A stretch of DNA of 64,000 nt, taken from contig NZ_JBIMSN010000059.1 in the NCBI RefSeq assembly GCF_043944905.1, forward strand, positions 1 through 64,000, in the 5' to 3' direction. The translations under genes were made by a program, and so were the position numbers. Every line of letters begins with the position of its first letter. The first letter of the stretch is position 1. The notes below the pieces were generated by a model. The model was not told where the DNA came from and made no database searches. It saw only the letters and a list, made by a program, of their open reading frames with translations. The DNA comes from Antrihabitans spumae. Its GTDB lineage: Bacteria > Actinomycetota > Actinomycetes > Mycobacteriales > Mycobacteriaceae. Positions 52,323 to 62,027 of this stretch are shown here, piece after piece.

Positions 52323-53531
52323 TCAGATGATGTTCTTGTCGGCAAGCTCATGCTGCCGTTCGGCGGAAAGTCCGAGCACCTCGGTGTAGACGGCTGTGTT
52401 GTCCTCGCCGGGCGTCTGCCTGCCGAGCCACGCGATAGCGCCTGGCGTCTGCGACAGTTTCGGGACGACACCCGGCACGGCGAGGTCGCCGAACCTCGGG
52501 TCCTGTTTGCGGACGATCATCTCCCGCGCCTCGACCTGGGGATCGGCGACCACGTCGGCGATGGAATTGATCGGTCCCCAGACGACCGAGTGTGCGTCGA
52601 GGACGGCGGTGAGGTCGCCGAAATCCAAGGTCGCCGACCATTGCGCGATGAGGTCGTCGAGTTCGTCGGAGTTCTGGCCACGTGCGACGTGGGTCGAGAA
52701 GCGTGGATCGCCGGCGAGTTCCGGCGACCCCATCGCCTGGGTGAGGCGGCGAAAGAGCGGATCCGCGTTCGCGGCGATGATGAGGCTGCGGCCTTCTTTG
52801 GTCGGATAGACGTTCGACGGTGCGAGACTCTTCAGCCCTGTGCCCATCGGCTCGCGGACGATGCCGAGCTTGTCGTACTCCGGCAGCGTCGACTCGAGCA
52901 TCGCGAAACAGCTTTCCAATATCGACGCGTCGACGACCTGGCCGGTGCCACCTTTCGCATCACGCCAGTACAACGCCATCAGCAGACCTTCGAGAGCGAA
53001 CAGTGCTGCGAGCGTGTCACCGAGCGAGATACCGCTGCGCGGCGGCACCTGACCGGGGAACCCGTTGATGTAGCGGAGTCCGCCCATCGCTTCGCCGACG
53101 CTCGCGAAACCCGGCCGGGTCGCGTACGGACCGGTCTGGCCGAAACCCGAGATGCGGACGATCACCAGCTTCGGGTTGATCTCGTGCAGCTCCGCCGGGC
53201 CGAGGCCCCACTTCTCGAGCGTTCCTGGCCGAAAATTTTCGACGACGGCGTCTGCCTCCGCAACGAGTCCACGGACGAGGTCGCGTCCCTCGTCGGTCGC
53301 GAGGTCGATGCCGATCGACTTCTTGTTGCGGCCGATCACCGACCACCACAGACTGTTGCCCTCGAACGAGCGGCCCCAATTACGCATCGGATCGCCCTTG
53401 CCCGGCGGCTCTACCTTGAGAACTTCGGCACCGAAATCGGCGAGCCGACTTCCCACGAACGGACCCGCTATCAGCTGGCCCATCTCGATCACACGGACAC
53501 CGGAAAGCGGTCCTGACACGGTTTCGCTCAC
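52323..53531 (-). CDS. CaiB/BaiF-family CoA transferase
   Basis: A 402-residue class III CoA transferase. Markers are VRVIEMGQLIAGPFVGSRLADFGAEVLKVEPPGKGDPMR, SIGIDLATDEGRDLVRGL and the ENFRPGTLEKWGLG segment. A conserved aspartate in GQVVDASILES matches the catalytic acid of the family. It transfers CoA between organic acids. The GTG at 53531 starts at the family position; the longer frame to 53846 runs antisense into the hydrolase. It is paired with the HMG-CoA lyase, a combination seen in branched-chain and dicarboxylate catabolism. Confidence 0.88.
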   Translation of the reverse strand: MSETVSGPLSGVRVIEMGQLIAGPFVGSRLADFGAEVLKVEPPGKGDPMRNWGRSFEGNSLWWSVIGRNKKSIGIDLATDEGRDLVRGLVAEADAVVENFRPGTLEKWGLGPAELHEINPKLVIVRISGFGQTGPYATRPGFASVGEAMGGLRYINGFPGQVPPRSGISLGDTLAALFALEGLLMALYWRDAKGGTGQVVDASILESCFAMLESTLPEYDKLGIVREPMGTGLKSLAPSNVYPTKEGRSLIIAANADPLFRRLTQAMGSPELAGDPRFSTHVARGQNSDELDDLIAQWSATLDFGDLTAVLDAHSVVWGPINSIADVVADPQVEAREMIVRKQDPRFGDLAVPGVVPKLSQTPGAIAWLGRQTPGEDNTAVYTEVLGLSAERQHELADKNII

Positions 53532-53603
53532 AAGCAGAAACGCTAGTCGATGACAGGCGTATGGTCGGCGGCGGCAGCGTCGCCGATCGAAGGAGTAACC
53601 GCA

Positions 53604-54392
53604 ATGCCCTACGCCGAAGTCAATGGTCAGCGGCTCTACTACGAGGATTCCGGTTCCGGAGATCCGATCATCTTCTCCCACGGGTTCCTCATGGACCACA
53701 CGATGTTCGATGCGCAGGTTGCGGCACTCTCCGGCAACTGGCGCTGTATTCGCTGGGACGAACGTGGCCATGGCCGAACCGAGACGTCGTCGGCGGCGTT
53801 CACCTATTGGGACAGCGCGGCCGATCTGTTCGGACTGCTCGATCATCTCGGCATCGAACGCGCCGTTCTGGCAGGTATGTCGCAGGGTGGTTTTCTCTCA
53901 CTGCGGGCCACGCTGACCGCACCCGAGCGGGTCCGCGCACTCGTTCTCATGGACAGCCAACCCGGTGTCGAGGATCCGGAAAAGGTCGCCGCGTACAACC
54001 AGTTGCTCGACGGTTGGACCGCCGTTGGCATGACCGATCAGCTCGCGGAGATAGTCGCGGCAATCATCATCGGACCTGGCTTCGCGGACACGCCTGCCTG
54101 GCAACAGAAGTGGCGCGACCTCGACACCACGACCGTGCGACAAACCTACACGACGCTCGTGAGCCGCGAGAACGACGTCACACCACGACTGGCCGAAATC
54201 ACCGCGCCGACCCTTGTCGTCCACGGCTCGAACGATGCCTCGATAGAGCTATCGATCGCGCAGAAGTACGCGGCCGAACTGCCGAACGCCGAGTTGGTGG
54301 TCGTCGAGGGTGGCGGACACTCGTCCAACATGACCCACGCCGACCAGGTCAACCCGGCGCTCGAGCAATTTCTCGGCTCTTTGAACAGTTGA
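53604..54392 (+). CDS. Alpha/beta hydrolase
   Basis: A 262-residue alpha/beta-hydrolase. The nucleophile is the serine in AGMSQGGFLSL, with the acid in HGSNDASIEL and the histidine in EGGGHSSNMTH. The HG motif FSHGFLMDHTMF forms the oxyanion hole. It resembles lactonases, esterases and haloperoxidase-like enzymes, and the substrate is not known. ATG 53604 is chosen because AAGGAG lies 8 bp upstream. It stands alone between two convergent/divergent units. Confidence 0.88.
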   Translation: MPYAEVNGQRLYYEDSGSGDPIIFSHGFLMDHTMFDAQVAALSGNWRCIRWDERGHGRTETSSAAFTYWDSAADLFGLLDHLGIERAVLAGMSQGGFLSLRATLTAPERVRALVLMDSQPGVEDPEKVAAYNQLLDGWTAVGMTDQLAEIVAAIIIGPGFADTPAWQQKWRDLDTTTVRQTYTTLVSRENDVTPRLAEITAPTLVVHGSNDASIELSIAQKYAAELPNAELVVVEGGGHSSNMTHADQVNPALEQFLGSLNS

Positions 54393-54407
54393 GAACAGCG
54401 AGGAGAC

Positions 54408-55076
54408 TCAGCCGAGTACCGACCCCATCGACGGCCAGAAGATGCTGCTCTTCACGTATTTGAAGCCGTCGGGGTACTGGTCGCTGACGGGTACCGACCA
54501 GCGATGCCACAGCGATCCGTAGACGGCCGCGACGATCGGTCCGCCACCGGGATTGAGGGCGCGCGTCCTGATCGTCGTGTCGACGGGAACGTCGAGGTGT
54601 TCGTTGAGCACCTCGGTACCGCTACGACCGCTGAGCAGGTTCAGCCAGATGACCTCCAGCTTGGCCCCACCCTGGTTCGGCGAGATGGTGCCGGGTCCGC
54701 CGAAGAATCCGAAGCGGAAACCATCGACACCGAGAGCGATGCCGGAGCCGTAGAGCTGACCCGACGCGGGATCCATACGTCCGGTGTCCGAGAACGCCGG
54801 GATCTGGAACGGCTGCGCGGGCAGGGCGGCATCCTGGCGCGCGAAGTCCTGCGGCGCGAACTGCTTCGGCGCTTCGACGAGACGATTCATCGCTGCCAAC
54901 GCGTCTGCGTTGCCGGATTCGCGCGCGATGTCGCGCAGTTGGAGTGCGGCGGCGTTCCAGTCGATGTCCTCACCGACGGTCGGCGCGCTACTTGCCGGTC
55001 CTGCGAATACGAGTGCTGCGGCGGCGGCTGCGGCGACAACGCCGGTCAGTTTTCGCATTACATGAAGGCGACCCAT
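54408..55076 (-). CDS. Secreted protein of unknown function
   Basis: A 222-residue exported protein with a signal peptide (MGRLHVMRKLTGVVAAAAAAALVFAG, likely cleavage near SSA). The mature part has no recognised domain. It contains FGFFGGPGTISPNQGGAKLEVIW and NPGGGPIVAAVYGSLWHRWSVPVSD, suggesting a beta-rich fold. The ATG at 55076 has GGGGAG upstream. It converges on the alpha/beta hydrolase gene across 15 bp. Confidence 0.78.
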   Translation of the reverse strand: MGRLHVMRKLTGVVAAAAAAALVFAGPASSAPTVGEDIDWNAAALQLRDIARESGNADALAAMNRLVEAPKQFAPQDFARQDAALPAQPFQIPAFSDTGRMDPASGQLYGSGIALGVDGFRFGFFGGPGTISPNQGGAKLEVIWLNLLSGRSGTEVLNEHLDVPVDTTIRTRALNPGGGPIVAAVYGSLWHRWSVPVSDQYPDGFKYVKSSIFWPSMGSVLG

Positions 55077-55220
55077 ATAGCTCTCCCCTTTTGTTGTGAC
55101 GAGTTGTGATTCGACGAGTGTCACGTCGAAACGGCACGTGCAGGTCCGAGCTAACCAGTCGAGTGGGTCGAAGTGTGGGCAATCCGCCGAACCGTCGCAC
55201 CGTGTGGCGAATCGCGAGGC

Positions 55221-55841
55221 TCAGCCTGCCCGGTCGGTGATGGGAGCAGGTGCCAACAGACTCCTCGACACCGACATGTCGACGACGAGTCCGGCGTCCC
55301 ATGCGCGTTCCATCATCTGTGCGACATCGATGCGCCGTAGTGCGACGATCGGCGGGCTGGCGAAAAGTTCGTTGATGTAGGCCAGAACATGATCGGCGAC
55401 AACGACATTGATGTTGCCGACCTTGCCGACAAGTCGAGACGGCATGCCGCGAGGATTAACTCTGGCTGCAATGTTGTCGCGGTGTACCTCTTCGATGTCG
55501 ACGACGACGGTGCACGGCTCCTCCGGCACCAAACGGATTCGCGTCTGCACCCTGACGGCGATCGCGTAGCGCGCGATCGCGCCGGCCAGGTTCACCCGCA
55601 CACTGAGGTGCACGGGGACCGCGAGCGCGATGTCCCATTCCAGGTCCTTGCAGCAATACGCCTCGACCAGACCCGGCACGCCTATCGCGGTTGCAGAGCC
55701 GACTCCCCCTGGCCCGACCCGCAGCGGTCCGATCTCGATTCGATCGCCGAGGATGTGCGAGATGACCTTGCCGATGCGTTTCGGCGACGCTGATGCGGCG
55801 AGGACGTTCGCGGCGAATTCGGCGTGGGTTAGTCTCGCCAT
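55221..55841 (-). CDS. Hypothetical actinobacterial protein
   Basis: A 206-residue soluble-looking protein without signal peptide or membrane segment. It has no domain I recognise. Visible features are FAANVLAASASPKRIGKVISHILGDRI at the start, a GPLRVGPGGVGSATAIG stretch, and alternating beta-like strands with RIRLVPEEPCTVVVDIEEV. It stands alone, read leftwards, between the secreted protein gene and ftsY. Function unknown. Confidence 0.7.
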   Translation of the reverse strand: MARLTHAEFAANVLAASASPKRIGKVISHILGDRIEIGPLRVGPGGVGSATAIGVPGLVEAYCCKDLEWDIALAVPVHLSVRVNLAGAIARYAIAVRVQTRIRLVPEEPCTVVVDIEEVHRDNIAARVNPRGMPSRLVGKVGNINVVVADHVLAYINELFASPPIVALRRIDVAQMMERAWDAGLVVDMSVSRSLLAPAPITDRAG

Positions 55842-55984
55842 CGTTCACCTCGTTCCACGCCATCGTGTACGCGACAACCGCACCCGCCTGGCATGTCGTC
55901 GCCGTCGGGGCACCGGACTTTACGCCACGCTACAACCGCTGCGCCAGCATCTTCCGCAGGCGAGGCGGCAGCCGTGCCGCGTTT

Positions 55985-57400
55985 CTAGCCGAGCAGGGCA
56001 TCCACGAAAGCGGCAGGCTCGAACGGGGCGAGGTCGTCGGCACCCTCACCGAGGCCGACCAACTTCACGGGTACACCGAGCTCGTGCTGAACCTGGAAGA
56101 CGATGCCACCCTTTGCCGTGCCGTCGAGTTTGGTCAGCACCACACCCGAGATCGCAACGACGTCCGCGAAGACCCGCGCCTGCATCAACCCGTTCTGACC
56201 GATCGTCGCATCGAGGACGAGCAACACCTCGTCGACGGTCGCACGCTTCTCGATCACACGCTTGACCTTGCCGAGCTCGTCCATCAGACCGGTCTTGGTG
56301 TGCAGGCGGCCCGCGGTGTCGATGAGTACGACGTCGACGCCGAGCTCGATCCCCTTGCTTACCGCATCGAAAGCAACCGACGCCGGATCCGCATGTTCCT
56401 TGCCGCGAACGGTATCGGCGCCGACGCGCTCACCCCAGGTTTGCAGCTGGTCGGCTGCGGCAGCGCGGAACGTGTCCGCGGCACCGAGCAGCACCCGCCG
56501 ACCGTCGGCGACGAGGACGCGAGCAAGCTTGCCGGTCGTCGTCGTTTTTCCGGTGCCGTTGACACCGACAACGAGCAGGATCGACGGATGGTCGTCGTGC
56601 GGCAGAGCCCGGATCGACCGATCGAGTTCCGGGTGCAGCGCCTCGATGAGTACCTCGCGAAGCAGCGCTCTGACCTCGGCTTCGGTCCGAACGTTGCGGG
56701 TAGCCATCCGCTCCCGCAGTGCTGTGACGACGTTGGTCGTGACGGCAGAGCCGAGATCGGCTATCAGCAGCGTGTCCTCGACTTCTTCCCACGAGTCCTC
56801 GTCGAGGTCACCGCCGCCGAGCAGGCCGAGCAGGCTCTTGCCGACCGCCGACTGCGATCGCGACAGTCGCCCACGCAGCCGGTCCAGCCGACCTTCCGTC
56901 GGGGCGATCTCGTCGATGGTCGGTGCGGTGTCCAGGCTCTGCGGCGTCGCGGGTGCGGTCGGTAGCTCAGGCTCCTCGACCACCGGCTCCGCTACAACCG
57001 GTGCAGGCTTTTCGACCGCTGGTGCAGGCTTTTCGACCGCCGGTGTCGGCTGCTCGGCGACCGGGGTCGCTTCGTCAACAACAGGATCGGGCAGCCTAAT
57101 TTCGGTGATTCCACGTTTGGGAGCGTCGCGCGGGACAGCGGCGTCGTCTCCGACAGCGGGCTGCCCGTCGACGTCGGTACGCTCACCGACCGGTTGCCTC
57201 GGAGCTGTCGCCGTACCGCCCTGGCTGAAGCTGAAGCCGCCGCCTGCCTTGTAGCCGCCCGAGCGATCTTCGACCGCGGTCGGCGCTTTCGACGCCGTCA
57301 ACGAGATCTGCCTGCGTCGGTACAGAACGAAGCCGACGACGAGGGCGATCAGAAGTATTGCGGCCGCAGCCGCGATGAGGATCCAAGCTTCGGCAGTCAC
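55985..57400 (-). CDS. ftsY: Signal recognition particle receptor FtsY
   Basis: A 471-residue SRP receptor. Unusually, it begins with a transmembrane helix (AWILIAAAAAILLIALVVGFV). A long low-complexity linker with repeated PAVEKPA units follows, to about residue 170. The NG domain has GVNGTGKTTTTGKL, DTFRAAAADQL, DTAGRLHTKTGLM and TKLDGTAKGG. It docks the SRP-ribosome complex at the membrane. The 143-bp gap after its stop contains no recognisable feature. Confidence 0.95.
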   Translation of the reverse strand: MTAEAWILIAAAAAILLIALVVGFVLYRRRQISLTASKAPTAVEDRSGGYKAGGGFSFSQGGTATAPRQPVGERTDVDGQPAVGDDAAVPRDAPKRGITEIRLPDPVVDEATPVAEQPTPAVEKPAPAVEKPAPVVAEPVVEEPELPTAPATPQSLDTAPTIDEIAPTEGRLDRLRGRLSRSQSAVGKSLLGLLGGGDLDEDSWEEVEDTLLIADLGSAVTTNVVTALRERMATRNVRTEAEVRALLREVLIEALHPELDRSIRALPHDDHPSILLVVGVNGTGKTTTTGKLARVLVADGRRVLLGAADTFRAAAADQLQTWGERVGADTVRGKEHADPASVAFDAVSKGIELGVDVVLIDTAGRLHTKTGLMDELGKVKRVIEKRATVDEVLLVLDATIGQNGLMQARVFADVVAISGVVLTKLDGTAKGGIVFQVQHELGVPVKLVGLGEGADDLAPFEPAAFVDALLG

Positions 57401-57498
57401 TCGGCCATCCTGTCAGAGGAACGATCCGACCGTTAACTCCTCACCCCGTGCACACCTCAACCCGTGCGCGGGTCACCCCGGGGTGCGACGATTGCCCG

Positions 57499-57888
57499 GT
57501 GATCGAACGCAACGTTCTAGGCGACCGCCTGCAGGAATGTGGAACGGATCCTGTCACCGGCTTCTACCGCGACGGCTGTTGCAGCACCGGACCGGAGGAT
57601 GCGGGCAGCCACACCGTCTGCACCGTGGTCACCGCCGAATTCCTCGAGCATCAAGCTGCGGTCGGCAACGACCTGTCCAGCCCGCGACCCGAGTACAACT
57701 TCCCAGGACTCGTGCCAGGCGACCGGTGGTGTGTTGTCGCCGCGCGGTGGATGCAGGCCTTCCTCGACGGCGCCGCGGCACCGGTCGTGCTCGCCGCGAC
57801 GCACGAACGCGCGCTCGACATCGTTCCGCTCGAAGCGTTGCGTGCCCATGCAGTCGACGTACCCGACGATCTGGCGGGCCTGTCCTGA
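57499..57888 (+). CDS. DUF2237 family protein
   Basis: A 129-residue protein of the DUF2237 family. The cysteine-containing NVLGDRLQECGTDPVTGFYRDGCC and the SHTVCTVVTAEFLEHQ, RPEYNFPGLVPGDRWCVVAARW and ATHERALDIVPLE blocks are clear. Its function is unknown. GTG 57499 gives the family N-terminus; the frame to 57448 adds 17 non-homologous residues. It lies on the opposite strand between ftsY and smc. Confidence 0.88.
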   Translation: MIERNVLGDRLQECGTDPVTGFYRDGCCSTGPEDAGSHTVCTVVTAEFLEHQAAVGNDLSSPRPEYNFPGLVPGDRWCVVAARWMQAFLDGAAAPVVLAATHERALDIVPLEALRAHAVDVPDDLAGLS

Positions 57889-57897
57889 TCGAACGGG

Positions 57898-60800
57898 TCA
57901 GGCGTCGGCCGTGTCGTCAGCGGTAGCCGAACCGACGGCCACCCGCACGTTCTGGCCACGCATCCGCTGCGAGATCACCGTCGTGATGCCGTCGCCGCGC
58001 ATACTCACGCCGTACAGCGCGTCGGCAACTTCCATGGTCGGCTTCTGGTGTGTGATGACGATCAGCTGGGACTTCTCCCGCAGCTGTTCGAAGAGCGCGA
58101 TCAGGCGACGCAGGTTGGTGTCGTCGAGCGCCGCTTCGACCTCGTCCATGACGTAGAAGGGCGAGGGGCGAGCACGGAAGATGGCCACCAGCAACGCAAC
58201 CGCGGTGAGTGACTTCTCCCCACCCGACAACAGCGACAGCCGTTTCACCTTCTTGCCGGGCGGGCGGGCCTCCACCTCGATACCCGTCGTGAGCATGTCC
58301 GAGGGATCGGTCAGCAGCAGTCTGCCCTCACCGCCGGGGAAGAGCGTTTCGAAGACCTGGACGAACTCGCGCTCCACATCGGCATAGGCCTCGGCAAACA
58401 CCTGCAGGATCCGCTCGTCGACTTCGGCGACCACGTCGAGCAGATCCTTGCGCGCGTTCTTGACGTCCTCCAACTGCGTGGAGAGGAAGGTATAGCGCTC
58501 CTCCAGCGCCGCAAACTCTTCCAGCGCAAGCGGATTGACCTTGCCGAGCGTCGTCAGATCCTTCTGCGCAGACTTGGCACGCCGCTCCTGGGTCGCTCGG
58601 TCGTAGGCCATCGGCGCCGGAGCGACCACCTGCTCGCCACGTTCCTTCGCTTGCTCGTACTCGGCAAGCTCGAGCGCGGTCGGCGGTAGGGGAACGTCGG
58701 GTCCGTACTCGGCGACGAGGTCGTCGAGCCCGATGCCGAACTGTTCGGCGATGCCTTCTTCCAACTGCTCGATGCGCAACGCAGCCTGCGCGCGAGCGAC
58801 CTCGTCACGGTGGACCGCATCGGTCAGCGCAGCGAATTTGCCGCTGAGCACCCGAACTCGCTCCTTGGTTTTCTCCAGCAACTCGTTCTGCTCGGCCCGC
58901 TCCCGCACGAGATCGTCACGGTGCGAAACCGCTTCGGCGACAACCTCTTCCAGATGCTCGGCGACGCGCTGACCCGACGCTGCGACGGCACCCGCGACCG
59001 CTGCCGCGTGTTGTCGGGCGCGCTGGGCACGCTCGGCGCGGGCACGCGCATCACGCTCCGCGCGGGCAGCGCGTCGCAACGAATCCGCCTTGCCGCGCAG
59101 GGATTCGGCCCGTTCCTCGGCGGTGCGCACCGCCAGCCTCGCCTCGATCTCGGCTGCTCGCGCTTCCGCAAGTGCCTCCGCAGCGTCCGCACGTTCGCGC
59201 CCCGCGGTTTCGGCGCCGGCCGCGCCCATCCCGTCCGCGTCGATCTCGGAATGCTCCTGCTCGGCGTTGCGGAGCCGATCTTCCAGCTCCGCAAGCGAAT
59301 TCATGGACTCTTCACGGCCGGCCTCGGCTGCGGACCGCTGTTGGGTCAGCCGAACGGACTCGGCATGCGCGAGGCGTGCAACCTGCCCGAGCCTGCCGAG
59401 TTGCTCGTACACCGCCGCCATCGCACGGTCGGACTCGTGCAGCGCGCTCAGTGCGACCTCGGCAGCCTCGCGCCGATCACGTTGTTCGTCGAGTGCACCC
59501 GACAGCGCTGCGCCGAGTTCCTCGGCAAGGCGTTCGGCGGTCCGCAGGTCGGCCTTCGCCGAATCGATCGTCGCCTGAATCTCGAGCTGACTCGGCGGAC
59601 GATCCGAACCGCCGGTGATCCAGCCCGAGCCGACGAGATCGCCGTCGACCGTGACCGCCCGTAGAGATGGTTGCCTACCGACGAAACCGACGGCATCGTC
59701 GAGGTGAGTCGCGACGACGACGCCGTGCAACATCGCCGCTAGCCCGCCCCGCAAGGAGTCCGGGCAGGTCACGACCTCGATCGCCCACCTGATACCCGTC
59801 GGGAGCTCCACCGATGGCAATGCAGGCGCGGCGCCGTTGCCGAAGACGAGCGCTGCTCGGCCGCCGTCACCGTGCTTGAGCGCTGCGACGGCAGCGGTGG
59901 CCGCGCGATCGGTGTCGACTGCAACAGCGTCCGCTGCCGGACCCATCGCTGCTGCGACGGCGACTTCGTAGCCGGCGTGGACACTGATCAAACCGGCTAG
60001 CGGACCGAGCAGGCCTGCGTCGTTGCGAGCGAGTAGCCAGGCCGCGCCGTCCTTGCGACCGAAACCCATCGACAGCGCCTCGATCCTGGCCGTCAACGAC
60101 GCGACATCTTTGCCTGCGGCTCGCTCCCGGTCGCGAAGTTCGGTGACTCGCCTGTCTGCATGTGCGAGCGCTTCGACGGCGTGTTCGTGCTGAGCGTCGA
60201 GTCCCTGTTCTCCCGAATCCAGGTCGCCCATCTGCGCCTGCACTTCGTCGAATTCGGCCTGCGCGGCGTCGCCGCGGCGACGCGCCTCCTCTATCGCACC
60301 CGACAGGCGGGCGACTTCGGCGTCGACCGATTGCGCTCGCATCCGCAGTGTGTCGACCTGGCCGGACAGTCGCGCCAGACCCTCGCGCCGGTCTGCGATG
60401 GCGCGAACAGCTGCAAGGTGTGCATGTTCCGCCGCTGTCGCCGCTCGCTCCCGCTCGCCCAACTGCTCCTTGGCGTCGAGCAGACGATCGGTGGCAATCT
60501 CGACAACCGCGAGCAGCTCCTCTTCCTCGGCAGCGACCCTTTCCGCTTCGGCTTCGAGCTGTTCGGGTTCGCGTCCACGTCCGGAGGACTGTTCAGCCTC
60601 GAGATGCCGCGCCCGCTCCTTCGCGATCCGAACCGTCGCACTGACCCGTTCCGCGAGTGCGCTCAGCTGAAACCACGTCTGACCGGCTGCTTCGGCACTC
60701 GGGGTCAACCGCGCCACAGCCAGCTCCTGGTCCGCCTGCTGTGCGGTTGCCGACTCCAGTTCGGCCGCGACGGCGTCCTGCTCCTCGCGGATCATCGTTT

Positions 60801-61542
60801 CGTGATTCTGCTGTCCGGCAAGTTCGGTCCGGCGCGTGACGAGGTCGTCGGCGGCCAACCGCAGGCGGGCGTCACGCAGATCCGCCTGCACGGTTTGCGC
60901 TCGCCTTGCCACCTCGGCCTGCCTGCCGAGCGGTTTGAGCTGGCGACGCAGCTCGGAGGTCAGGTCGGTCAGGCGGGCGAGATTCGCCTGCATCGAATCG
61001 AGCTTGCGGACCGCCTTTTCCTTGCGTTTGCGGTGCTTGAGCACCCCTGCGGCTTCTTCGATGAAGGCCCGGCGGTCTTCCGGCCGCGACTCCAAGATGG
61101 CAGCGAGTTGGCCCTGGCCGACAATCACGTGCATCTCACGGCCGATGCCGGAGTCGCTGAGCAGTTCCTGTACGTCCATCAACCGGCACGCGGTGCCGTT
61201 GATCTCGTACTCCCCCGCGCCGTCGCGGAACATCCGCCGGGTGATCGACACCTCGGAGTACTCGATGGGCAGCGCCCCGTCGGAGTTGTCGATCGTCAGG
61301 GTGACCTCGGCGCGACCAAGCGGTGCACGGCCGGACGTACCGGCGAAAATGACGTCTTCCATCTTGCCGCCACGCAGAGCTTTCGCACCCTGCTCGCCCA
61401 TCACCCAGGTGAGCGCATCGACCACGTTCGACTTCCCCGAACCATTCGGACCCACGACACACGTGATTCCTGGTTCGAACCGCAGCGTCGTCGCGGACGC
61501 GAAGGATTTGAAACCCTTCAGCGTGAGACTCTTCAGATGCAT
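57898..61542 (-). CDS. smc: Chromosome segregation protein SMC
   Basis: A 1214-residue SMC ATPase that shapes and segregates the chromosome with ScpAB. N-terminal head: Walker A GPNGSGKSNVVDALTWVMGEQ. A long coiled coil (about 165-490) leads to the hinge (GLLGPLAGLISVHAGYEVA...), then a return coil. C-terminal head: signature LSLLSGGEKSLTAVALL and Walker B FYVMDEVEAALDD. The start ATG at 61542 agrees with MHLKSLTLKGFKSFA, the family N-terminus. Its 3' end faces the DUF2237 gene with 9 bp between the stops. Confidence 0.96.
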   Translation of the reverse strand: MHLKSLTLKGFKSFASATTLRFEPGITCVVGPNGSGKSNVVDALTWVMGEQGAKALRGGKMEDVIFAGTSGRAPLGRAEVTLTIDNSDGALPIEYSEVSITRRMFRDGAGEYEINGTACRLMDVQELLSDSGIGREMHVIVGQGQLAAILESRPEDRRAFIEEAAGVLKHRKRKEKAVRKLDSMQANLARLTDLTSELRRQLKPLGRQAEVARRAQTVQADLRDARLRLAADDLVTRRTELAGQQNHETMIREEQDAVAAELESATAQQADQELAVARLTPSAEAAGQTWFQLSALAERVSATVRIAKERARHLEAEQSSGRGREPEQLEAEAERVAAEEEELLAVVEIATDRLLDAKEQLGERERAATAAEHAHLAAVRAIADRREGLARLSGQVDTLRMRAQSVDAEVARLSGAIEEARRRGDAAQAEFDEVQAQMGDLDSGEQGLDAQHEHAVEALAHADRRVTELRDRERAAGKDVASLTARIEALSMGFGRKDGAAWLLARNDAGLLGPLAGLISVHAGYEVAVAAAMGPAADAVAVDTDRAATAAVAALKHGDGGRAALVFGNGAAPALPSVELPTGIRWAIEVVTCPDSLRGGLAAMLHGVVVATHLDDAVGFVGRQPSLRAVTVDGDLVGSGWITGGSDRPPSQLEIQATIDSAKADLRTAERLAEELGAALSGALDEQRDRREAAEVALSALHESDRAMAAVYEQLGRLGQVARLAHAESVRLTQQRSAAEAGREESMNSLAELEDRLRNAEQEHSEIDADGMGAAGAETAGRERADAAEALAEARAAEIEARLAVRTAEERAESLRGKADSLRRAARAERDARARAERAQRARQHAAAVAGAVAASGQRVAEHLEEVVAEAVSHRDDLVRERAEQNELLEKTKERVRVLSGKFAALTDAVHRDEVARAQAALRIEQLEEGIAEQFGIGLDDLVAEYGPDVPLPPTALELAEYEQAKERGEQVVAPAPMAYDRATQERRAKSAQKDLTTLGKVNPLALEEFAALEERYTFLSTQLEDVKNARKDLLDVVAEVDERILQVFAEAYADVEREFVQVFETLFPGGEGRLLLTDPSDMLTTGIEVEARPPGKKVKRLSLLSGGEKSLTAVALLVAIFRARPSPFYVMDEVEAALDDTNLRRLIALFEQLREKSQLIVITHQKPTMEVADALYGVSMRGDGITTVISQRMRGQNVRVAVGSATADDTADA

Positions 61543-61941
61543 GCGGCTGGTCGAGCGACGGGGGTTGACATAGTCGGCCCAGATTACCGGGTGCCGTACC
61601 AGACGGTTTGCAGGCCGCACGATCTTCCGGCCCCTACGAGCAGCCTGCGTCCGCCACCGGCGTGTGATCATGCACACCGCCGAGGCGTCTCCAGAGCAGT
61701 ATCACCACAGCCACTGCGCTCTCGAGCGGCAAAGACGTGCCGAGGCAGCTACCCTCTGAACTGGACATACTCGAATCGACGTCGCGAGTTGATCATGAAG
61801 CAGTTCGCCGATATCGGTCTTTGTTGCCCATTACGATCTCGTCTTGACCTAGCACAGCGCCGTTGACATTCTTACCTGTCCATATCGACGCCGGACCCGT
61901 TCGCAGCGAGCGGGATCGATTAACACGAGGGGGTTGAAGCG
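61543..61941. other. Intergenic region between smc and the polyprenyl synthetase unit
   Basis: A 399-bp divergent gap with no protein gene I can support. The smc promoter must lie in its left part. On the right it carries a TTGACA -35-like hexamer at 61863-61868 without a clear -10 and a 7-bp stem (61896-61902 with 61908-61914). A strong GAGGGGG ribosome-binding site at 61927-61933 serves the short ORF. Confidence 0.5.
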
Positions 61942-62025
61942 ATGGCAGTCGTACTCGTTTGCCGAACCTCCGAGTCCACCCGCAGCGCGACCGATGTCGG
62001 CACGACCCAAGTCGGCACGGCCTGA
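61942..62025 (+). CDS. Short 27-codon ORF coupled to the polyprenyl synthetase gene
   Basis: MAVVLVCRTSESTRSATDVG followed by TTQVGTA and a TGA stop. GAGGGGG lies 8 bases before the ATG, a far better ribosome-binding site than that of the next gene. The synthetase ATG follows the TGA by two bases, with no Shine-Dalgarno of its own. The peptide may be a translational leader that feeds ribosomes to the synthetase, or a small product in its own right. It has one Cys and no Trp. No family is known to me. Confidence 0.5.
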   Translation: MAVVLVCRTSESTRSATDVGTTQVGTA

Positions 62026-62027
62026 CA

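Noticed and set aside
60160..61866. A 568-codon plus-strand open frame opposite smc
   Set aside because: Antisense to the SMC coiled coil; composition and lack of motifs mark it as a shadow.
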